Positions 8,062 to 18,514 of a stretch of DNA of 45,920 nt are shown one piece after another. The translations under genes and the position numbers were made by a program. Source of the stretch: Prevotellaceae bacterium UBA3627 (GTDB lineage Bacteria > Bacteroidota > Bacteroidia > Bacteroidales > Bacteroidaceae); the NCBI GenBank assembly GCA_002373375.1, contig DFLE01000030.1:1-45920 (forward strand). The letters are read 5' to 3'. The number at the start of each line of letters is the position of its first letter. Position 1 is the stretch's first letter. Under the pieces are notes generated by a model that was not told the DNA's origin, searched no databases, and saw only the letters and a program-made list of their open reading frames with translations.

Positions 8062-11000
8062 TTATCTGGTAAGTGAGAATTTCACTCCGAGACCGAAGTC
8101 TTGCGTCACTGTAGGATATGAGCCGGCAGAAAGCAACGGGGTGTTGGACTGTCTGTCATAATAGAAGCTCATAGACAATAGCTTTGATATCGTATATTCC
8201 GCAGAGAATGCCAGTTTGAAAGCCGTGTTGCCTGATGTGGCAGAAGATGACGCACTGGCAATGTCGCGCGTTATGGCGGCCTGCTGACGATAGCTTACAT
8301 CCAGTCTCAGGTTAAGGTCATGAGCGAAGCCCTTGTTCTGTGATGCTGACTTCGATATAGCGCTATTAGCAGTGTTGTCTTCCTCGTTCCTGCCGTCTCT
8401 GCCTTTCTTCTTTCCCTTGGCGGCAAGAGATGACTTGACACGGAATGGATTGAAGTCGTTAATCTTGTATCCTACGCCGAATACCCAGTCTTTTGACAGT
8501 GCCTCGTTAATCTGAACACTTGTCATGGAGAGTGTAAGTACACGTGTTGTCTTATACTCAGCTTTGAATGTCATGTTGTTAGGCAGTGTGAAGTCTATGC
8601 CCAATAATGGGGCGAAAGCCTCGTTAATGCTCACTGTTGATACATTGAACATGGAGTTTGGCACCAGTTTGCTTGCATCTGTAGCATCAGAGATAAAGCC
8701 TATCTGGTCACCCATGTATGACATGTATGTGGAGTAGGAAGTGTATGAGCCTACGGCATACACACTCTTGTATGAGTGGTTAATGTTGAAACTCTTGAAG
8801 TGGTCGCGGAACCATTGTATCTGGGTAAGTCCGCTGAAGCGGAGAGTCCAGTTAGGCAGCATACTTGTTATGGCGGGGAATATGCTTAGTCCGCTATACC
8901 CTGTATAGGCATTGAGGAATGCTGGTACCATCACGTCTGCGCTGTAGCGGTTGACTTCTCCCTTGGCAGCGTCAAATGCCTGTCCTGCGTATGGTGTGTT
9001 TGCCGGGTATCTTGTGCCGGCGAACTGTTGCTGCACGCGTGAGCGGTAGGAGTCGAGCAGTCCGCAGAACTTCTCAAATGATGCAGAGCGGTAACCGTTG
9101 TTTGCCGAACCTATACCCTCGAATGCCGACTTGATGCTCACGGTAGTCATAGTGAAAGTACCGCTTTGGGTAGTAGGATTGCCTGCATATACATATTGTA
9201 TTGACTTCTGCTTAGTCTGTGTGTGGGCGAAGTTGAGGTCAAGCTTGAGGTTGTTGAATGGCTCAAGTGTCATCTTGACCTGTAAGTCCTCCGTTCTGCT
9301 TGTGGTGGCAGGACTGATGGAGTCGCCGCTTACCAACCAGCCTTCCCGCTGTGCCTTTTCAATGAAGCTGTCATCTGTAAATCCGAAAGCGAAATCAAGT
9401 CCCGGAGCCATACTGTTATTCTTGTTCTGTCCGAAGGCACTGCCAATTGTGGGAGTGAAGCCCGGCAGTGCCATGGAGTATTGGTTACGGTAGCTGACAG
9501 ATATGTTTCTGACAGACATAAGTACGCGTGCAGCCCCTTGCGCTATCTTGTACCATTGCTGGTTTTCAAGTGGTTCAAGTGCCACCACAGACAGTTTCAT
9601 CTTTACCGTAGAGTCGGCTTTGTTTATTATCTTTATCTTGTTGTTGTCTATCTTCTTGTATTTTACACGTATCTCCTTTCCGTTCATGTCTTTAGCCGTA
9701 ACGAGCAGACGGGTGGACTTCTTACCATGGGTGACTATTGTAGAGGTGTCTGCCGCTATGGTCAGTTCTCGTGTGTAGGTATTCTTCTTCGCTATATTCT
9801 GTTTCTTGGATGGCGAAGCCTTCTTGTCGTTGGCAACCTCTTCTTTGTTATCTTCATTCTCTTGAGAGTCGCCCTTCTTCGTCTCGTCCTTTTTCTTCTC
9901 TTTCTCCAGCTTCTTTTGTTCTTTCTGGCGCTTCAATACGCTCTCTGGTGTCTTCTTCTTAGCCTTTCCCACGTTGTCGTTCACTTTCTTCAGGAACGGC
10001 ACATGGTTATACAACTTCACCATGTCTAATGTGGAGTTGATATTTATGGTTCTGTTGTTGGCTATGGTATGGCCGTGCTTAATGACGCCGTCCTCCTCTG
10101 CGCCTCTTGCCCAACGGTATGTGGCGGCATAGGAACCGTCAGCCTTTATCCAGTCAAATATAGGCATCATGCTGAGTGGCAGTTGGTATGAGGCGTTGAA
10201 CGACTGGTTGTAGTCTAATGGCGTACCAAAGTGCTTTATGCTTGTCCATATAGAGTCCTTCCATGCAGCATAGCCGTCAGGGTTCAGGTCTTTGTTGACC
10301 TGGGTGTAAGGCTCTTCTATCTCAGCTCGTGTGGCACTTTGGAAACTCATGTGCAGATTCTTTGTCAGGTCCCAACGTACAGACAGGCTACGATCCCATG
10401 TGAACTCAGAACTGAAGTTCGCTGGCAGACTTGATGTGTTGCTCAGGTCCTCAAGGTCGCGCTCCTGCAACTCTGAGTATATGCGTGTCATAACGGTGTT
10501 TGCCGCTATGTTCTGTGGCAACCAGTTCAGGGCAAACTTCTTGACTATGTCTAAGTATTTTGATTTAGACTTTAGCTTCTTGAATGGTTCAAGAGGCTTG
10601 TATATAGGAGTCCAAGAGTAGTTTATAGAGCCCATCCATTTGTCTTCGTTCTCATATACAGTTGTCTCTCCGTCAGTGTGCTGGTGTGAGTGACTGTAAG
10701 AGAAAGTGAAGTTGCCTGGGTCATACGGCATAGGATGACGCTTTGTTATGATACCTACACGCATACCCGATAGTGACAGGTTCTTGCTTACGGTATTTGT
10801 GACGGCAATGCTCTTAATGGAGTCCTTCTCATGCTTGTCTGCTGCACTCTCAAGTGCGTCCTCTAACAACATGTCGGTGTCGAGAGGATTATATTTAGGA
10901 GAGGTACGCTCGCGTGTTACACTATAATATAAAGGTATAGACACGTTTGCCTTGTCAGGGAAGAACTTGCCCAACTGTACCTGTGTGGTAATAGAGTACG

Positions 11001-14000
11001 TTCCGTACTTGTTGGTAGTACGTTCCAGAACCTTCTGCTCTATGCCGCCGAAACCGTCACTGATGTATTTGCCGGATGCCTGCACAGTGCCAAGGTCTGA
11101 CAGCTCCATGTTGAGGTTAGCTGATGCAGCCCATCCTCCGTCGCTCTCAGGCTCTATAAGTCTCAGCTCATTAACCCATACCTCTCCGTCCTTCATGTCT
11201 GCAGAGAGATTGCGTACACCTATCATCATAGTGTGCACCTCTCCCAATGAAGGGTTACCTATGACGGAAATCTTGTTGTTTTGGTTATCGCTGTCGTAAG
11301 TGGAGTAGAGTACGTTTTGTGAAGCTTTGCCCTGTGCCTTTAATATGTTGCGTTGCTTCTTCAGTGCCGTGAGTTTCTTCAACTCGATATTCAGCATGTT
11401 CTCTGTCGGCCATACAGCCTCGCAGTCAGCACCGGAGTAAGTGCTGTAAACGCCAGGGGCGGTAAGTTTCAATGGTATCTCATACTCATAGAAGTTGTTG
11501 TTGAAGTCTGAACCCAGTCTGACAAACACTGCCAGTTGTGAGTTTTGCAGGTTAGTGGTGTTCTGCTCCAAAGCGTTGGCATGCACAAACATCTGCAGAC
11601 GCTTGTAATAGCGTAAGTCATAGTTTGTGTTCTTATATACAGCCACGGCATCGTTTCGTGACATATTGGTGATGTCCATGCGCAGAGCCTGCTCGTTGTT
11701 CTCCGTCAGCTGTGGCTGTGAAGGGTCAACCACCCTGCTGATGCCTGGTGGCAATACATAGTTTACAGGGGTCTTGTCATTATTCTCCTCAATGCTTATA
11801 GCTGATGCTGCCAGCTGTGCGGTAGGATTGGCTGAAGCTCCCTGTATCTGCTGGTCATATATGCGCCAGTCACCTCTTACCAGGTCAAGGCTGGCAAAAC
11901 GTAGTATGGTAGGCTCCTCGAATCCCTGCATATACATACGCATGAAACGTATGGAAGAGAAGTCAGAGATGGCTCCTACTTTCCTTCCTGTTGTCAGTGG
12001 TATTCTGAACTGATACCATGTCACAGTCTCCTTCTTTCCGTTGCGCAGGGTGGTGGTAGCCTCTCTCTTGTCCACTATATACTCATTAGAGGACGAAGAC
12101 ATCTTGTCGGGGTCTATCTCTATGGTGTAGTCGTAGTAATTCTCGTATTCGTTGAGGGTATAGTCCTGATTTATGTCCTCCACGTCAGGCGAAGTCTTGT
12201 ATGATGTGTCATACGACTCAGTCCTTGTGTCAGAGTCAGGAGAGTTGCCCTGTGGGTTGTTTATGTATTTGTACCTGTCAAGTATAGATGTCTGCTGTGC
12301 GTCCCAGTCACTTCCTCTGTAGTAGTGATAGTCATCGGCTGCAGGGTCATTGAGGATAGCTGCCCTTGCACTGTCGTTAGTCACGTTGGCCTTCACAGCG
12401 TTTATGAAGTTCTGGTATGCATCCCATTGCTGCTCTTCCTCGTCGTTAAGACCGTTGTATCCAAGGTCTTGTTTCTGGCGTGAGCCGCTTGTCGTTGCAA
12501 AGGCATAGTTGATGGTGTTCTGTACTGGAATCTTACCCCATTGCGTAGTGTCTATGCGTGTAGCTTCCGCATCACTCACAGGCATGCCGCTCTCATAGAA
12601 TTTCTTGCCGTCATAGAGTATGTCCTCAGACACCTCGCCGAGGTTTATGTGTAGCGTACCTGTATGCTTGGCAGCCGTTCCGTCCTCGCGTGTATAGACA
12701 AAGGGGTCTAACATCCAGAACTCTATGTACTCAATGTTGGCCTCCTCAAAGTCGTTGGTGTCAAGCTTACGCATCATACCACCCCATGACTTCGTCGGCT
12801 CAGGCAGTCTGCCGTTTGCGGTGATGCCGGGGTTGAAGTTGTATGGTCCGCGCTCTGACGGATAGAAGGCGAGGTTGAGAATGTCAAGAGTGGATGTGGC
12901 TCCGTTATAGGTGTTCTGGTCGCGGTTAGGATACAACTCGTTTACATACACCTCGCGCACATAGTGGTTAGACAACTGCTCCAGGTCGTTCTTGATATGG
13001 CTTGGCATCAGTGTGGAAGAGCGCTGTGTGAACAACTTGTCGATGTTGTACCATGCCAGTCGTGCTCTGTTGTATCCTGATTCCAAAGAGGTCTTGCCGT
13101 ATGCATTCTTGCCTCCGGTAGGCACACTACACAGCGTCCATGCCGATGGTGTGCTCACGTCAATGTTGTTGGTAGCGCTCTCAAAGTCATCCAGATAGGA
13201 AGCATTGTCCTGTGTACCGCTGGCAATGGAGCTGAACAACTTGGCAAACTCCATGTTAAACTGTATGTTGGAAGGCTTTGATACGTGCAACAGCGGAATC
13301 TTGTTGAGCATATTGGTAAGCCATTGACTCTCCTTCTTCCAGTTCAGGTTCAGACCTACAAGGGTGTTGCTTACCGGCTCGCTGCCCATAGATACCTTTG
13401 ACGTAAGGCTCTGCTCAGACAAGTGCTGGAAAGTACCGCTCATCTGGAAATCCTTAGAGAAGTCGTACTCCCAGTTCAAACCGAACATGGTCTTGCGCTG
13501 CATACCATAGTCATTGTTGCTTTCAAGCGATACATTGACAGCGGTGCCGGCGTCGATAATACTCTGGTTGAGTATTGTCACCTCTCCTGCAGAGTAGTCC
13601 ACGGTGTAGTCCACGCCCTCCATCAGTTCCATACCGGCGGCGGTGACCTTTACCGAACCTTGCGGAATAAACGAGGCTCCCAGACTTATCACTCCAGCCG
13701 ATGTGCCTTTATACATACCTGTGAGGATATACTTGTTCTTCTCTGCCGTCTGCTTAGCTACCGTCTGCGTCGTGTCATACAGTTCCTGGTATCTGTATTT
13801 GCTTGCCACGTCATCGCTCACACCTCTTTGTCGCAAGGCGTTATACATCGCCGTACCGAAAGGCTCCGCTACGGGGAAGAATACGCGTCCGTTGCTTATG
13901 GTGTAGCCCTCTACGAAGTCAAAATAGCCGTTAGGGTGTGTGCGGTTGTTGTTGTCCAGCCTGTCAGCGCCCAGCAGTTTGATTATGGTGTTGCTCTTTA

Positions 14001-15819
14001 CTTCTTTCTCTGGTATGTATGTAACATACACGCCTGCCGAGTCGCTTTGGTATTTTACGTCGAGCTTGAACTTCTCTTTCTGTACCGATGACGCCAGGTA
14101 ATACACGTTACGCATCATCAGCTGCCAGTTCTTCTGTGACGGGGTGTTGTTAGTGTTCTTCAATGATTTGACTATCAATGCCTGTGTCACGTCGGTCTTG
14201 TCGCTTGAGAACTCACCCACTTGGAAAGTAACTCCGCCGTAGGTGTACTCATAGGCTATGGCAAGCACCTGGTCGCTCTGCAAGGTGCTCTTCAGTGAGA
14301 TGTAGCCCATGGCACTGTTGACGGTGTATTCAGATGAACTGAGCAGGCGCGCCTTCTCAATCTTCTCATAGGTGCTGCCGCCCGACATCACCTCGCCGCC
14401 TGCGGTGGTGCCGTCAAGTATCTCGCTTGTCTTGTCCATATTGCGTACGCCGGCGGCGGTCAGCGCGTTGATGTCGCTATACAGGGTGTTGGCATTGTTG
14501 CTTGGAGTCTGGTTGCCCTCACCCAGATTTGGCAAGGCTATGATGTTACGAGTGTTGCTCGTCGTTCCGCTCTTGTTGGTTACCCACACCTCCACACGCT
14601 TTATAGATATGCCGGTGGTCACGGTCGGCAGTGTGGCCATCCATCCGTCATAGCGGTTACGGAAGTATTTGGCAAGGAAGAAGTGCCTGTTAGCCTCATA
14701 GTTGGCTACATTAATCTCAAATGGAGTAAGTTGCACGCCGCCCTTGCTTGATACGCTCTGGCTCGTTGATTTCTTCTGTGACAATACCGTCTGCAGTTTC
14801 AGCTTGCCAAACTGCATGTCGGTCCTGATACCGAAGAGTGATGAGGCTCCCTGTACAAGTGAAGAGTTAGACGGGAAACTTACGTTTCCTGCCTCCACAA
14901 GCTTTATTATCTCATCCTCCTTGCCGTCATATCTTAACTTCATGTTCTGCATGTCATAGTCAAACGTGGCATCAGTGTTGTAGTTAAGATTCATGTTCAT
15001 CTTGTCGCCTACCTTGCCGGTGACGTTGATGTTTATCTTCTCGTCAAAGTCTATGGTGGTAGTGTTGCGGTTGCGTATAGGCAGTGACGGGTTGTCTATG
15101 CTCTTCATGGTGGCACCGAGCTTCAGTTCAGCGGAGCCCTGTGTCTTTACCTGTATTCCGCCGGGACCGAATATCTTCTCTGCCGGTCCCAAGTCAAAGT
15201 GCATATCGGTGAAGTCAAACTTCTCCTTGCCTTTCTGCTGGAATATCTCAGCATTCTTTTCCTTGAAATAGTTTCTGAAGAGGTTATGCTCAGACCATTT
15301 CAAGAACTCGCCCTGCTCCATCATTATTGGTGTGCCGAGCCAGCTCATGCCCAGCTTTGAACCTATGATGTAGCGTTCTGTGGTGTCATTGTATTCTGTT
15401 GTCTGCTTGATGTTCTCAGGTCTTTTCAGGTCAGCCACTCCCTGATTGATGTCATCATACGTGATGGGCTGTGTGCGCTGTATCTTCCATCGTGGGTGCA
15501 GCAGACTGTCGGGTATGGTGTCCTCCTGTACTTTCAGTCGTGCCTGCTTCTCCCTGTATTTCTCCAGCGTACTCTTATTCTTCTCCTCCTCTGCTTTCTT
15601 GCGTCGCTCTGCGGCAGCCTGGCGTCTGCGCTCAGCCGCCGTCATCTTGCTGTCGTCCTTCTTTGCCTGGGCTCCGGCCTGTGTCTCCTCCTTCTTCTCC
15701 TTATTGGCATTGTCAGCCTTGCCCCATACGTTTGTGTCGTCAGGGGCAGCAATAGAGTGTATCACTGCCATGGAGGCAATGATACAAAAGGAGAGGACTA
15801 TGAGGAACCGCTTGTTCAT
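8062..15819 (-). CDS. sprA: Type IX secretion translocon protein SprA (Sov)
   Basis: At 2585 residues this is in the size range of SprA/Sov, the giant 36-strand outer-membrane barrel through which type IX cargo passes. A signal peptide covers about residues 1-24. Family hallmarks include GVDYTVDYSAGEVTIL, repeated metal-free beta-strand blocks ending in aromatic residues, FEIN-type plug segments and a final GLGVKFSLTR barrel strand. Two unusual hydrophilic insertions are visible: an Ala/Lys/Glu-rich stretch at about 35-115 just after the signal peptide, and a Lys/Glu/Asp-rich stretch at about 1950-2010. The ATG overlaps the ruvA stop by 4 nt, a ruvA-sprA arrangement also seen in other Bacteroidota. 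Several secreted enzymes in this window carry putative type IX tails and are plausible cargo. Confidence 0.93.
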   Translation of the reverse strand: MNKRFLIVLSFCIIASMAVIHSIAAPDDTNVWGKADNANKEKKEETQAGAQAKKDDSKMTAAERRRQAAAERRKKAEEEKNKSTLEKYREKQARLKVQEDTIPDSLLHPRWKIQRTQPITYDDINQGVADLKRPENIKQTTEYNDTTERYIIGSKLGMSWLGTPIMMEQGEFLKWSEHNLFRNYFKEKNAEIFQQKGKEKFDFTDMHFDLGPAEKIFGPGGIQVKTQGSAELKLGATMKSIDNPSLPIRNRNTTTIDFDEKININVTGKVGDKMNMNLNYNTDATFDYDMQNMKLRYDGKEDEIIKLVEAGNVSFPSNSSLVQGASSLFGIRTDMQFGKLKLQTVLSQKKSTSQSVSSKGGVQLTPFEINVANYEANRHFFLAKYFRNRYDGWMATLPTVTTGISIKRVEVWVTNKSGTTSNTRNIIALPNLGEGNQTPSNNANTLYSDINALTAAGVRNMDKTSEILDGTTAGGEVMSGGSTYEKIEKARLLSSSEYTVNSAMGYISLKSTLQSDQVLAIAYEYTYGGVTFQVGEFSSDKTDVTQALIVKSLKNTNNTPSQKNWQLMMRNVYYLASSVQKEKFKLDVKYQSDSAGVYVTYIPEKEVKSNTIIKLLGADRLDNNNRTHPNGYFDFVEGYTISNGRVFFPVAEPFGTAMYNALRQRGVSDDVASKYRYQELYDTTQTVAKQTAEKNKYILTGMYKGTSAGVISLGASFIPQGSVKVTAAGMELMEGVDYTVDYSAGEVTILNQSIIDAGTAVNVSLESNNDYGMQRKTMFGLNWEYDFSKDFQMSGTFQHLSEQSLTSKVSMGSEPVSNTLVGLNLNWKKESQWLTNMLNKIPLLHVSKPSNIQFNMEFAKLFSSIASGTQDNASYLDDFESATNNIDVSTPSAWTLCSVPTGGKNAYGKTSLESGYNRARLAWYNIDKLFTQRSSTLMPSHIKNDLEQLSNHYVREVYVNELYPNRDQNTYNGATSTLDILNLAFYPSERGPYNFNPGITANGRLPEPTKSWGGMMRKLDTNDFEEANIEYIEFWMLDPFVYTREDGTAAKHTGTLHINLGEVSEDILYDGKKFYESGMPVSDAEATRIDTTQWGKIPVQNTINYAFATTSGSRQKQDLGYNGLNDEEEQQWDAYQNFINAVKANVTNDSARAAILNDPAADDYHYYRGSDWDAQQTSILDRYKYINNPQGNSPDSDTRTESYDTSYKTSPDVEDINQDYTLNEYENYYDYTIEIDPDKMSSSSNEYIVDKREATTTLRNGKKETVTWYQFRIPLTTGRKVGAISDFSSIRFMRMYMQGFEEPTILRFASLDLVRGDWRIYDQQIQGASANPTAQLAASAISIEENNDKTPVNYVLPPGISRVVDPSQPQLTENNEQALRMDITNMSRNDAVAVYKNTNYDLRYYKRLQMFVHANALEQNTTNLQNSQLAVFVRLGSDFNNNFYEYEIPLKLTAPGVYSTYSGADCEAVWPTENMLNIELKKLTALKKQRNILKAQGKASQNVLYSTYDSDNQNNKISVIGNPSLGEVHTMMIGVRNLSADMKDGEVWVNELRLIEPESDGGWAASANLNMELSDLGTVQASGKYISDGFGGIEQKVLERTTNKYGTYSITTQVQLGKFFPDKANVSIPLYYSVTRERTSPKYNPLDTDMLLEDALESAADKHEKDSIKSIAVTNTVSKNLSLSGMRVGIITKRHPMPYDPGNFTFSYSHSHQHTDGETTVYENEDKWMGSINYSWTPIYKPLEPFKKLKSKSKYLDIVKKFALNWLPQNIAANTVMTRIYSELQERDLEDLSNTSSLPANFSSEFTWDRSLSVRWDLTKNLHMSFQSATRAEIEEPYTQVNKDLNPDGYAAWKDSIWTSIKHFGTPLDYNQSFNASYQLPLSMMPIFDWIKADGSYAATYRWARGAEEDGVIKHGHTIANNRTININSTLDMVKLYNHVPFLKKVNDNVGKAKKKTPESVLKRQKEQKKLEKEKKKDETKKGDSQENEDNKEEVANDKKASPSKKQNIAKKNTYTRELTIAADTSTIVTHGKKSTRLLVTAKDMNGKEIRVKYKKIDNNKIKIINKADSTVKMKLSVVALEPLENQQWYKIAQGAARVLMSVRNISVSYRNQYSMALPGFTPTIGSAFGQNKNNSMAPGLDFAFGFTDDSFIEKAQREGWLVSGDSISPATTSRTEDLQVKMTLEPFNNLKLDLNFAHTQTKQKSIQYVYAGNPTTQSGTFTMTTVSIKSAFEGIGSANNGYRSASFEKFCGLLDSYRSRVQQQFAGTRYPANTPYAGQAFDAAKGEVNRYSADVMVPAFLNAYTGYSGLSIFPAITSMLPNWTLRFSGLTQIQWFRDHFKSFNINHSYKSVYAVGSYTSYSTYMSYMGDQIGFISDATDASKLVPNSMFNVSTVSINEAFAPLLGIDFTLPNNMTFKAEYKTTRVLTLSMTSVQINEALSKDWVFGVGYKINDFNPFRVKSSLAAKGKKKGRDGRNEEDNTANSAISKSASQNKGFAHDLNLRLDVSYRQQAAITRDIASASSSATSGNTAFKLAFSAEYTISKLLSMSFYYDRQSNTPLLSAGSYPTVTQDFGLGVKFSLTR

Positions 15820-16433
15820 TTAATCAATTTCAGAGCCTGCTTGATAACTTGCTCCACGGGCATAGCGGGGTTCTGTTGTAAAATCTCTGTCACCACCTTG
15901 GCGCTTGGCGCAGGTGAGAAGCCCAGCATGGTGAGTGCACCGACAGCCTCGTCGCGCACCTCGTTGTTGACAGCCGCCTGTGCGCCTGCACCCTGCAAGG
16001 TGATATCCTGTATCATACCGTTAGATGCCATCTTGTCCCTGAGGTCAACGATGATGCGCTGCGCCGTCTTCAAACCTATGCCCTTCACGCTCTTCAGTGC
16101 CTTCTCGTTGCCGGTGGATATGATGTTCACCAGTTCTGTGGTGCTTGTGGCGCTGAGAATCATGCGCGCGGTGTTGCTGCCCACGCCGCTTACGGTTATG
16201 AGCATACGGTATATCTCGCGCTCCTGCTTCGTGGCAAAGCCATACAGTGTCATGGAGTCATCGCGGCCGCCGGTCATCAATACCTCGTGTACATACAGTT
16301 TTACGTCTTTCTTCTCCTGTATGGCAGTGTATGTGTTAAGTGAGATGTTGAGCAGGTAGCCTATGCCTCCTGTCTCCACTACAGCCTGTGCCGGAGTGAC
16401 CTCTGTCAGTGCGCCTTTTATATATTCTATCAT
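15816..16433 (-). CDS. ruvA: Holliday junction branch migration protein RuvA
   Basis: The 205-residue product starts MIEYIKGALTEV and shows the OB-fold domain I, then the two helix-hairpin-helix motifs (LITVSGVGSNTARMIL and LKSVKGIGLKTAQRIIVDL, about 75-125) and the C-terminal domain III that contacts RuvB (EVRDEAVGALTMLGFS). Length matches E. coli RuvA. RuvA tetramers bind four-way junctions and load the RuvB motor. The stop codon overlaps the start of sprA (ATGA), so the two are co-transcribed and translationally coupled. A terminator at 16531 separates it from the DUF349 gene. No clear TAnnTTTG element was seen immediately upstream. Confidence 0.95.
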   Translation of the reverse strand: MIEYIKGALTEVTPAQAVVETGGIGYLLNISLNTYTAIQEKKDVKLYVHEVLMTGGRDDSMTLYGFATKQEREIYRMLITVSGVGSNTARMILSATSTTELVNIISTGNEKALKSVKGIGLKTAQRIIVDLRDKMASNGMIQDITLQGAGAQAAVNNEVRDEAVGALTMLGFSPAPSAKVVTEILQQNPAMPVEQVIKQALKLIK

Positions 16434-16530
16434 GTCGGTATCTTGTTTTAATTTGCTGTTTTTGCAATATCCACCTTAAAAAGAACGTATGCGCGTGTAG
16501 TTTATTGTATATGCGCGAAGATAAAAAACA

Positions 16531-16561
16531 GCCGTCAAGACGTTGATGTCGTCTTGACGGC
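16531..16561 (-). terminator. Terminator after the DUF349 gene (bidirectional shape)
   Basis: A perfect 12-bp stem (GCCGTCAAGACG at 16531-16542 with 16550-16561) has a 7-nt loop. Runs of A on the left and T on the right give T-rich tails on both strands. It insulates ruvA-sprA from the upstream DUF349 gene. Confidence 0.8.
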
Positions 16562-16591
16562 TTTTCTTTATCCTGTAATGACGGATGAATG

Positions 16592-18346
16592 TTATTCATT
16601 CATCGCCTTTATTTTCTCTTTCATGAGCTTAATCTCATCACGCAGTTTCTCCACCTTACGGTTCATCTCGTCAATGAGAGAGCTGCCCTTCTTGCTGCTG
16701 GCAGTGAGGAAGTTGAGATTGTTCTCATAGTTCTCAAGCTCCTGCTTCATGTCGTTGTATCTGCGCTGCATCTTCTGACGCTCTGTCTCCACTGCGTTCT
16801 CCCCACGCTTAGCCACCTCTTTCAGTCCTTCCTTGAAGGCGTTGAGGCGCTTGCTTGCACGTGTTTTGTTGAGTTTCTTGTACAGAGTGTCGAGGGTGTC
16901 ATGATACTCACGGAATATCTGGTCCTTGTCCTTGAACGGAACGTGGCCCACCTGCTTGTACTCCTCTATCAGAGTCTGCATCTTCTGCTGCAGGTCATCG
17001 GCGGTATCCTCTATCAAGGCCTTCAGCTTCTCTATGATGTCCTGCTTCTTCTTCAGGTTCTCTGTCTGCTCGTTGCGCTCGTCAGATGTAGCGGCATTAC
17101 GTGCCTCGAAGAACTTGTTGCAGGCACTGAGGAAGTCATTCCACAGCTGGTCACCTATCTTGTGTGGCACCATGCCAATGGTCTTCCACTCCTTCTGCAG
17201 TTGTATCAGTTTGTCGGCGGTCTGCTTCCATTCTGTGCTGTCCTGCAGTTCCTGAGCCTTCTTTACAAGCTCCTCCTTCTTTGATATGTTCTCTTGGTAG
17301 CGCTCGCGCCTCTCGTCGTAAAACTCGTTCTTGGCTGTGAAGAACTGATCGCAGGCGGTGCGGAACCTCTCAAATATCTTTACGTTCATTGACTTAGGAG
17401 CAAAGCCAATGGTCTTCCACTCAGCCTGCAGGTCAAGCACCTCGCGTGTCTTCTTCTCCCAGTCGGCGCTGCTCTTGCAGTCATCGGTAGAGATGCTCTC
17501 CACCTTGTCGCACAGCTCGCTCTTCTTTGCCAGGTTCTCCTCCTCCTGTCGGCGTATAGCCTCGAAGTGGTCGGCATGGCGCTTGTTGACCACGGTGCTC
17601 GCGGCCTTGAAGCGTGCCCACACCTCCTCGCGCAGTTCTTTAGCCACTGGACCGATTTCGCGGTACTGGTTGTGCAGCTCCTGTAACTGGTGGAAAGCGC
17701 TTACCACGTCCTCCTCGTTGGCGAGGCGCTCGGCAGCCTCACACAGGGCGGTCTTCTGCTCCAGATTCTTCTTGAAGTCATACTCACGCGCAGCGAAGTT
17801 CATCTTCAGAAGGTCATAGAACTGCTCCTGGCACAACTTGTAGTTGTTCCACAGCTCGCTGGCATTCTCAGCCGGCACAGCCTTAATCTCGCGCCACTCA
17901 GCCTGCAATGCCTTTACCTCCTCAAAACCTGTGGCGGCCTCCTCAGGAGTAGTGGTGAGAGCCTTAATGCGCTCAATAATCTCTTGCTTGCGTTTCAGAT
18001 TGGCTTGTTTCTCTGCCTCCGCCTTCTGGAAAGCCGCCTGGCGAATTTCCTTAATCTTGTTCATCTCAGCCTTGAAAGCCTCCTCAGTCTCGTCAGGTGT
18101 GACGACATACTGCATAGGGTCGCCGCCATCAGCGATGTAAGCCTTCTGCGCCGCCTCACGCTCCGCATTGAGCAGGAAATAGAAAGCGGTCTTGAGATGA
18201 TCCAATTCAGGTTTAGTAATTTCTTCCTCGCCCTGTGCGAGAGTCTTCACTCGCTCCAGCACTTCCTCTTTTGAGGCGTAGATGCGCTTCTCCTGTGCAG
18301 AATCATTCTGTTCAGCGTTCAGCGTCATGTCTTGAGAGTCAATCAT
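16592..18346 (-). CDS. DUF349 repeat protein, coiled-coil
   Basis: The 584-residue product contains about five or six repeats of roughly 70-75 residues with the DUF349 pattern W-x-x-I-G-x-x-P-x-x-x-x-x-x-L-W-x-x-F (LQKEWKTIGMVPHKIGDQLW, LQAEWKTIGFAPKSMNVKIF, LHNQYREIGPVAKELREEVW). It is strongly acidic and helical, rich in Glu, Lys and Ala, and ends in a coiled coil (MNRKVEKLRDEIKLMKEKI). No signal peptide is present, so it should be cytosolic. DUF349 proteins are widespread in Bacteroidota and their molecular role is not established. It has its own promoter and terminator, so it is probably monocistronic. Confidence 0.85.
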   Translation of the reverse strand: MIDSQDMTLNAEQNDSAQEKRIYASKEEVLERVKTLAQGEEEITKPELDHLKTAFYFLLNAEREAAQKAYIADGGDPMQYVVTPDETEEAFKAEMNKIKEIRQAAFQKAEAEKQANLKRKQEIIERIKALTTTPEEAATGFEEVKALQAEWREIKAVPAENASELWNNYKLCQEQFYDLLKMNFAAREYDFKKNLEQKTALCEAAERLANEEDVVSAFHQLQELHNQYREIGPVAKELREEVWARFKAASTVVNKRHADHFEAIRRQEEENLAKKSELCDKVESISTDDCKSSADWEKKTREVLDLQAEWKTIGFAPKSMNVKIFERFRTACDQFFTAKNEFYDERRERYQENISKKEELVKKAQELQDSTEWKQTADKLIQLQKEWKTIGMVPHKIGDQLWNDFLSACNKFFEARNAATSDERNEQTENLKKKQDIIEKLKALIEDTADDLQQKMQTLIEEYKQVGHVPFKDKDQIFREYHDTLDTLYKKLNKTRASKRLNAFKEGLKEVAKRGENAVETERQKMQRRYNDMKQELENYENNLNFLTASSKKGSSLIDEMNRKVEKLRDEIKLMKEKIKAMNE

Positions 18347-18372
18347 TGTTCTTTTCTAAATAAATTTTCTTG

Positions 18373-18380
18373 CAAAAGTA
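18373..18380 (-). promoter_or_regulatory. Bacteroidota -7 promoter element for the DUF349 gene
   Basis: The minus strand reads TACTTTTG, a match to TAnnTTTG, about 26 nt before the ATG at 18346. Confidence 0.5.
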
Positions 18381-18514
18381 TTAAAAAGTTTTCATTATAA
18401 CAAAATATTTTCATAAAAATATCACTTTACAGCGAAAAATAGACATAAATGTGATATGGTGCAACTATCTTATCCTCAACCATAAATATTCTTACTACCT
18501 TATTATTTAATAGG

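Noticed and set aside
9481..10029. Long plus-strand hydrophobic frame opposite sprA
   Set aside because: It is the shadow of the lysine-rich SprA insertion; reversed Lys and Glu codons give runs of Leu, Phe and Val. No promoter or family.
16589..17284. Leucine-rich plus-strand frame opposite the DUF349 gene
   Set aside because: Antisense of a helical Glu/Lys/Gln-rich protein; composition is an artefact of the real gene.
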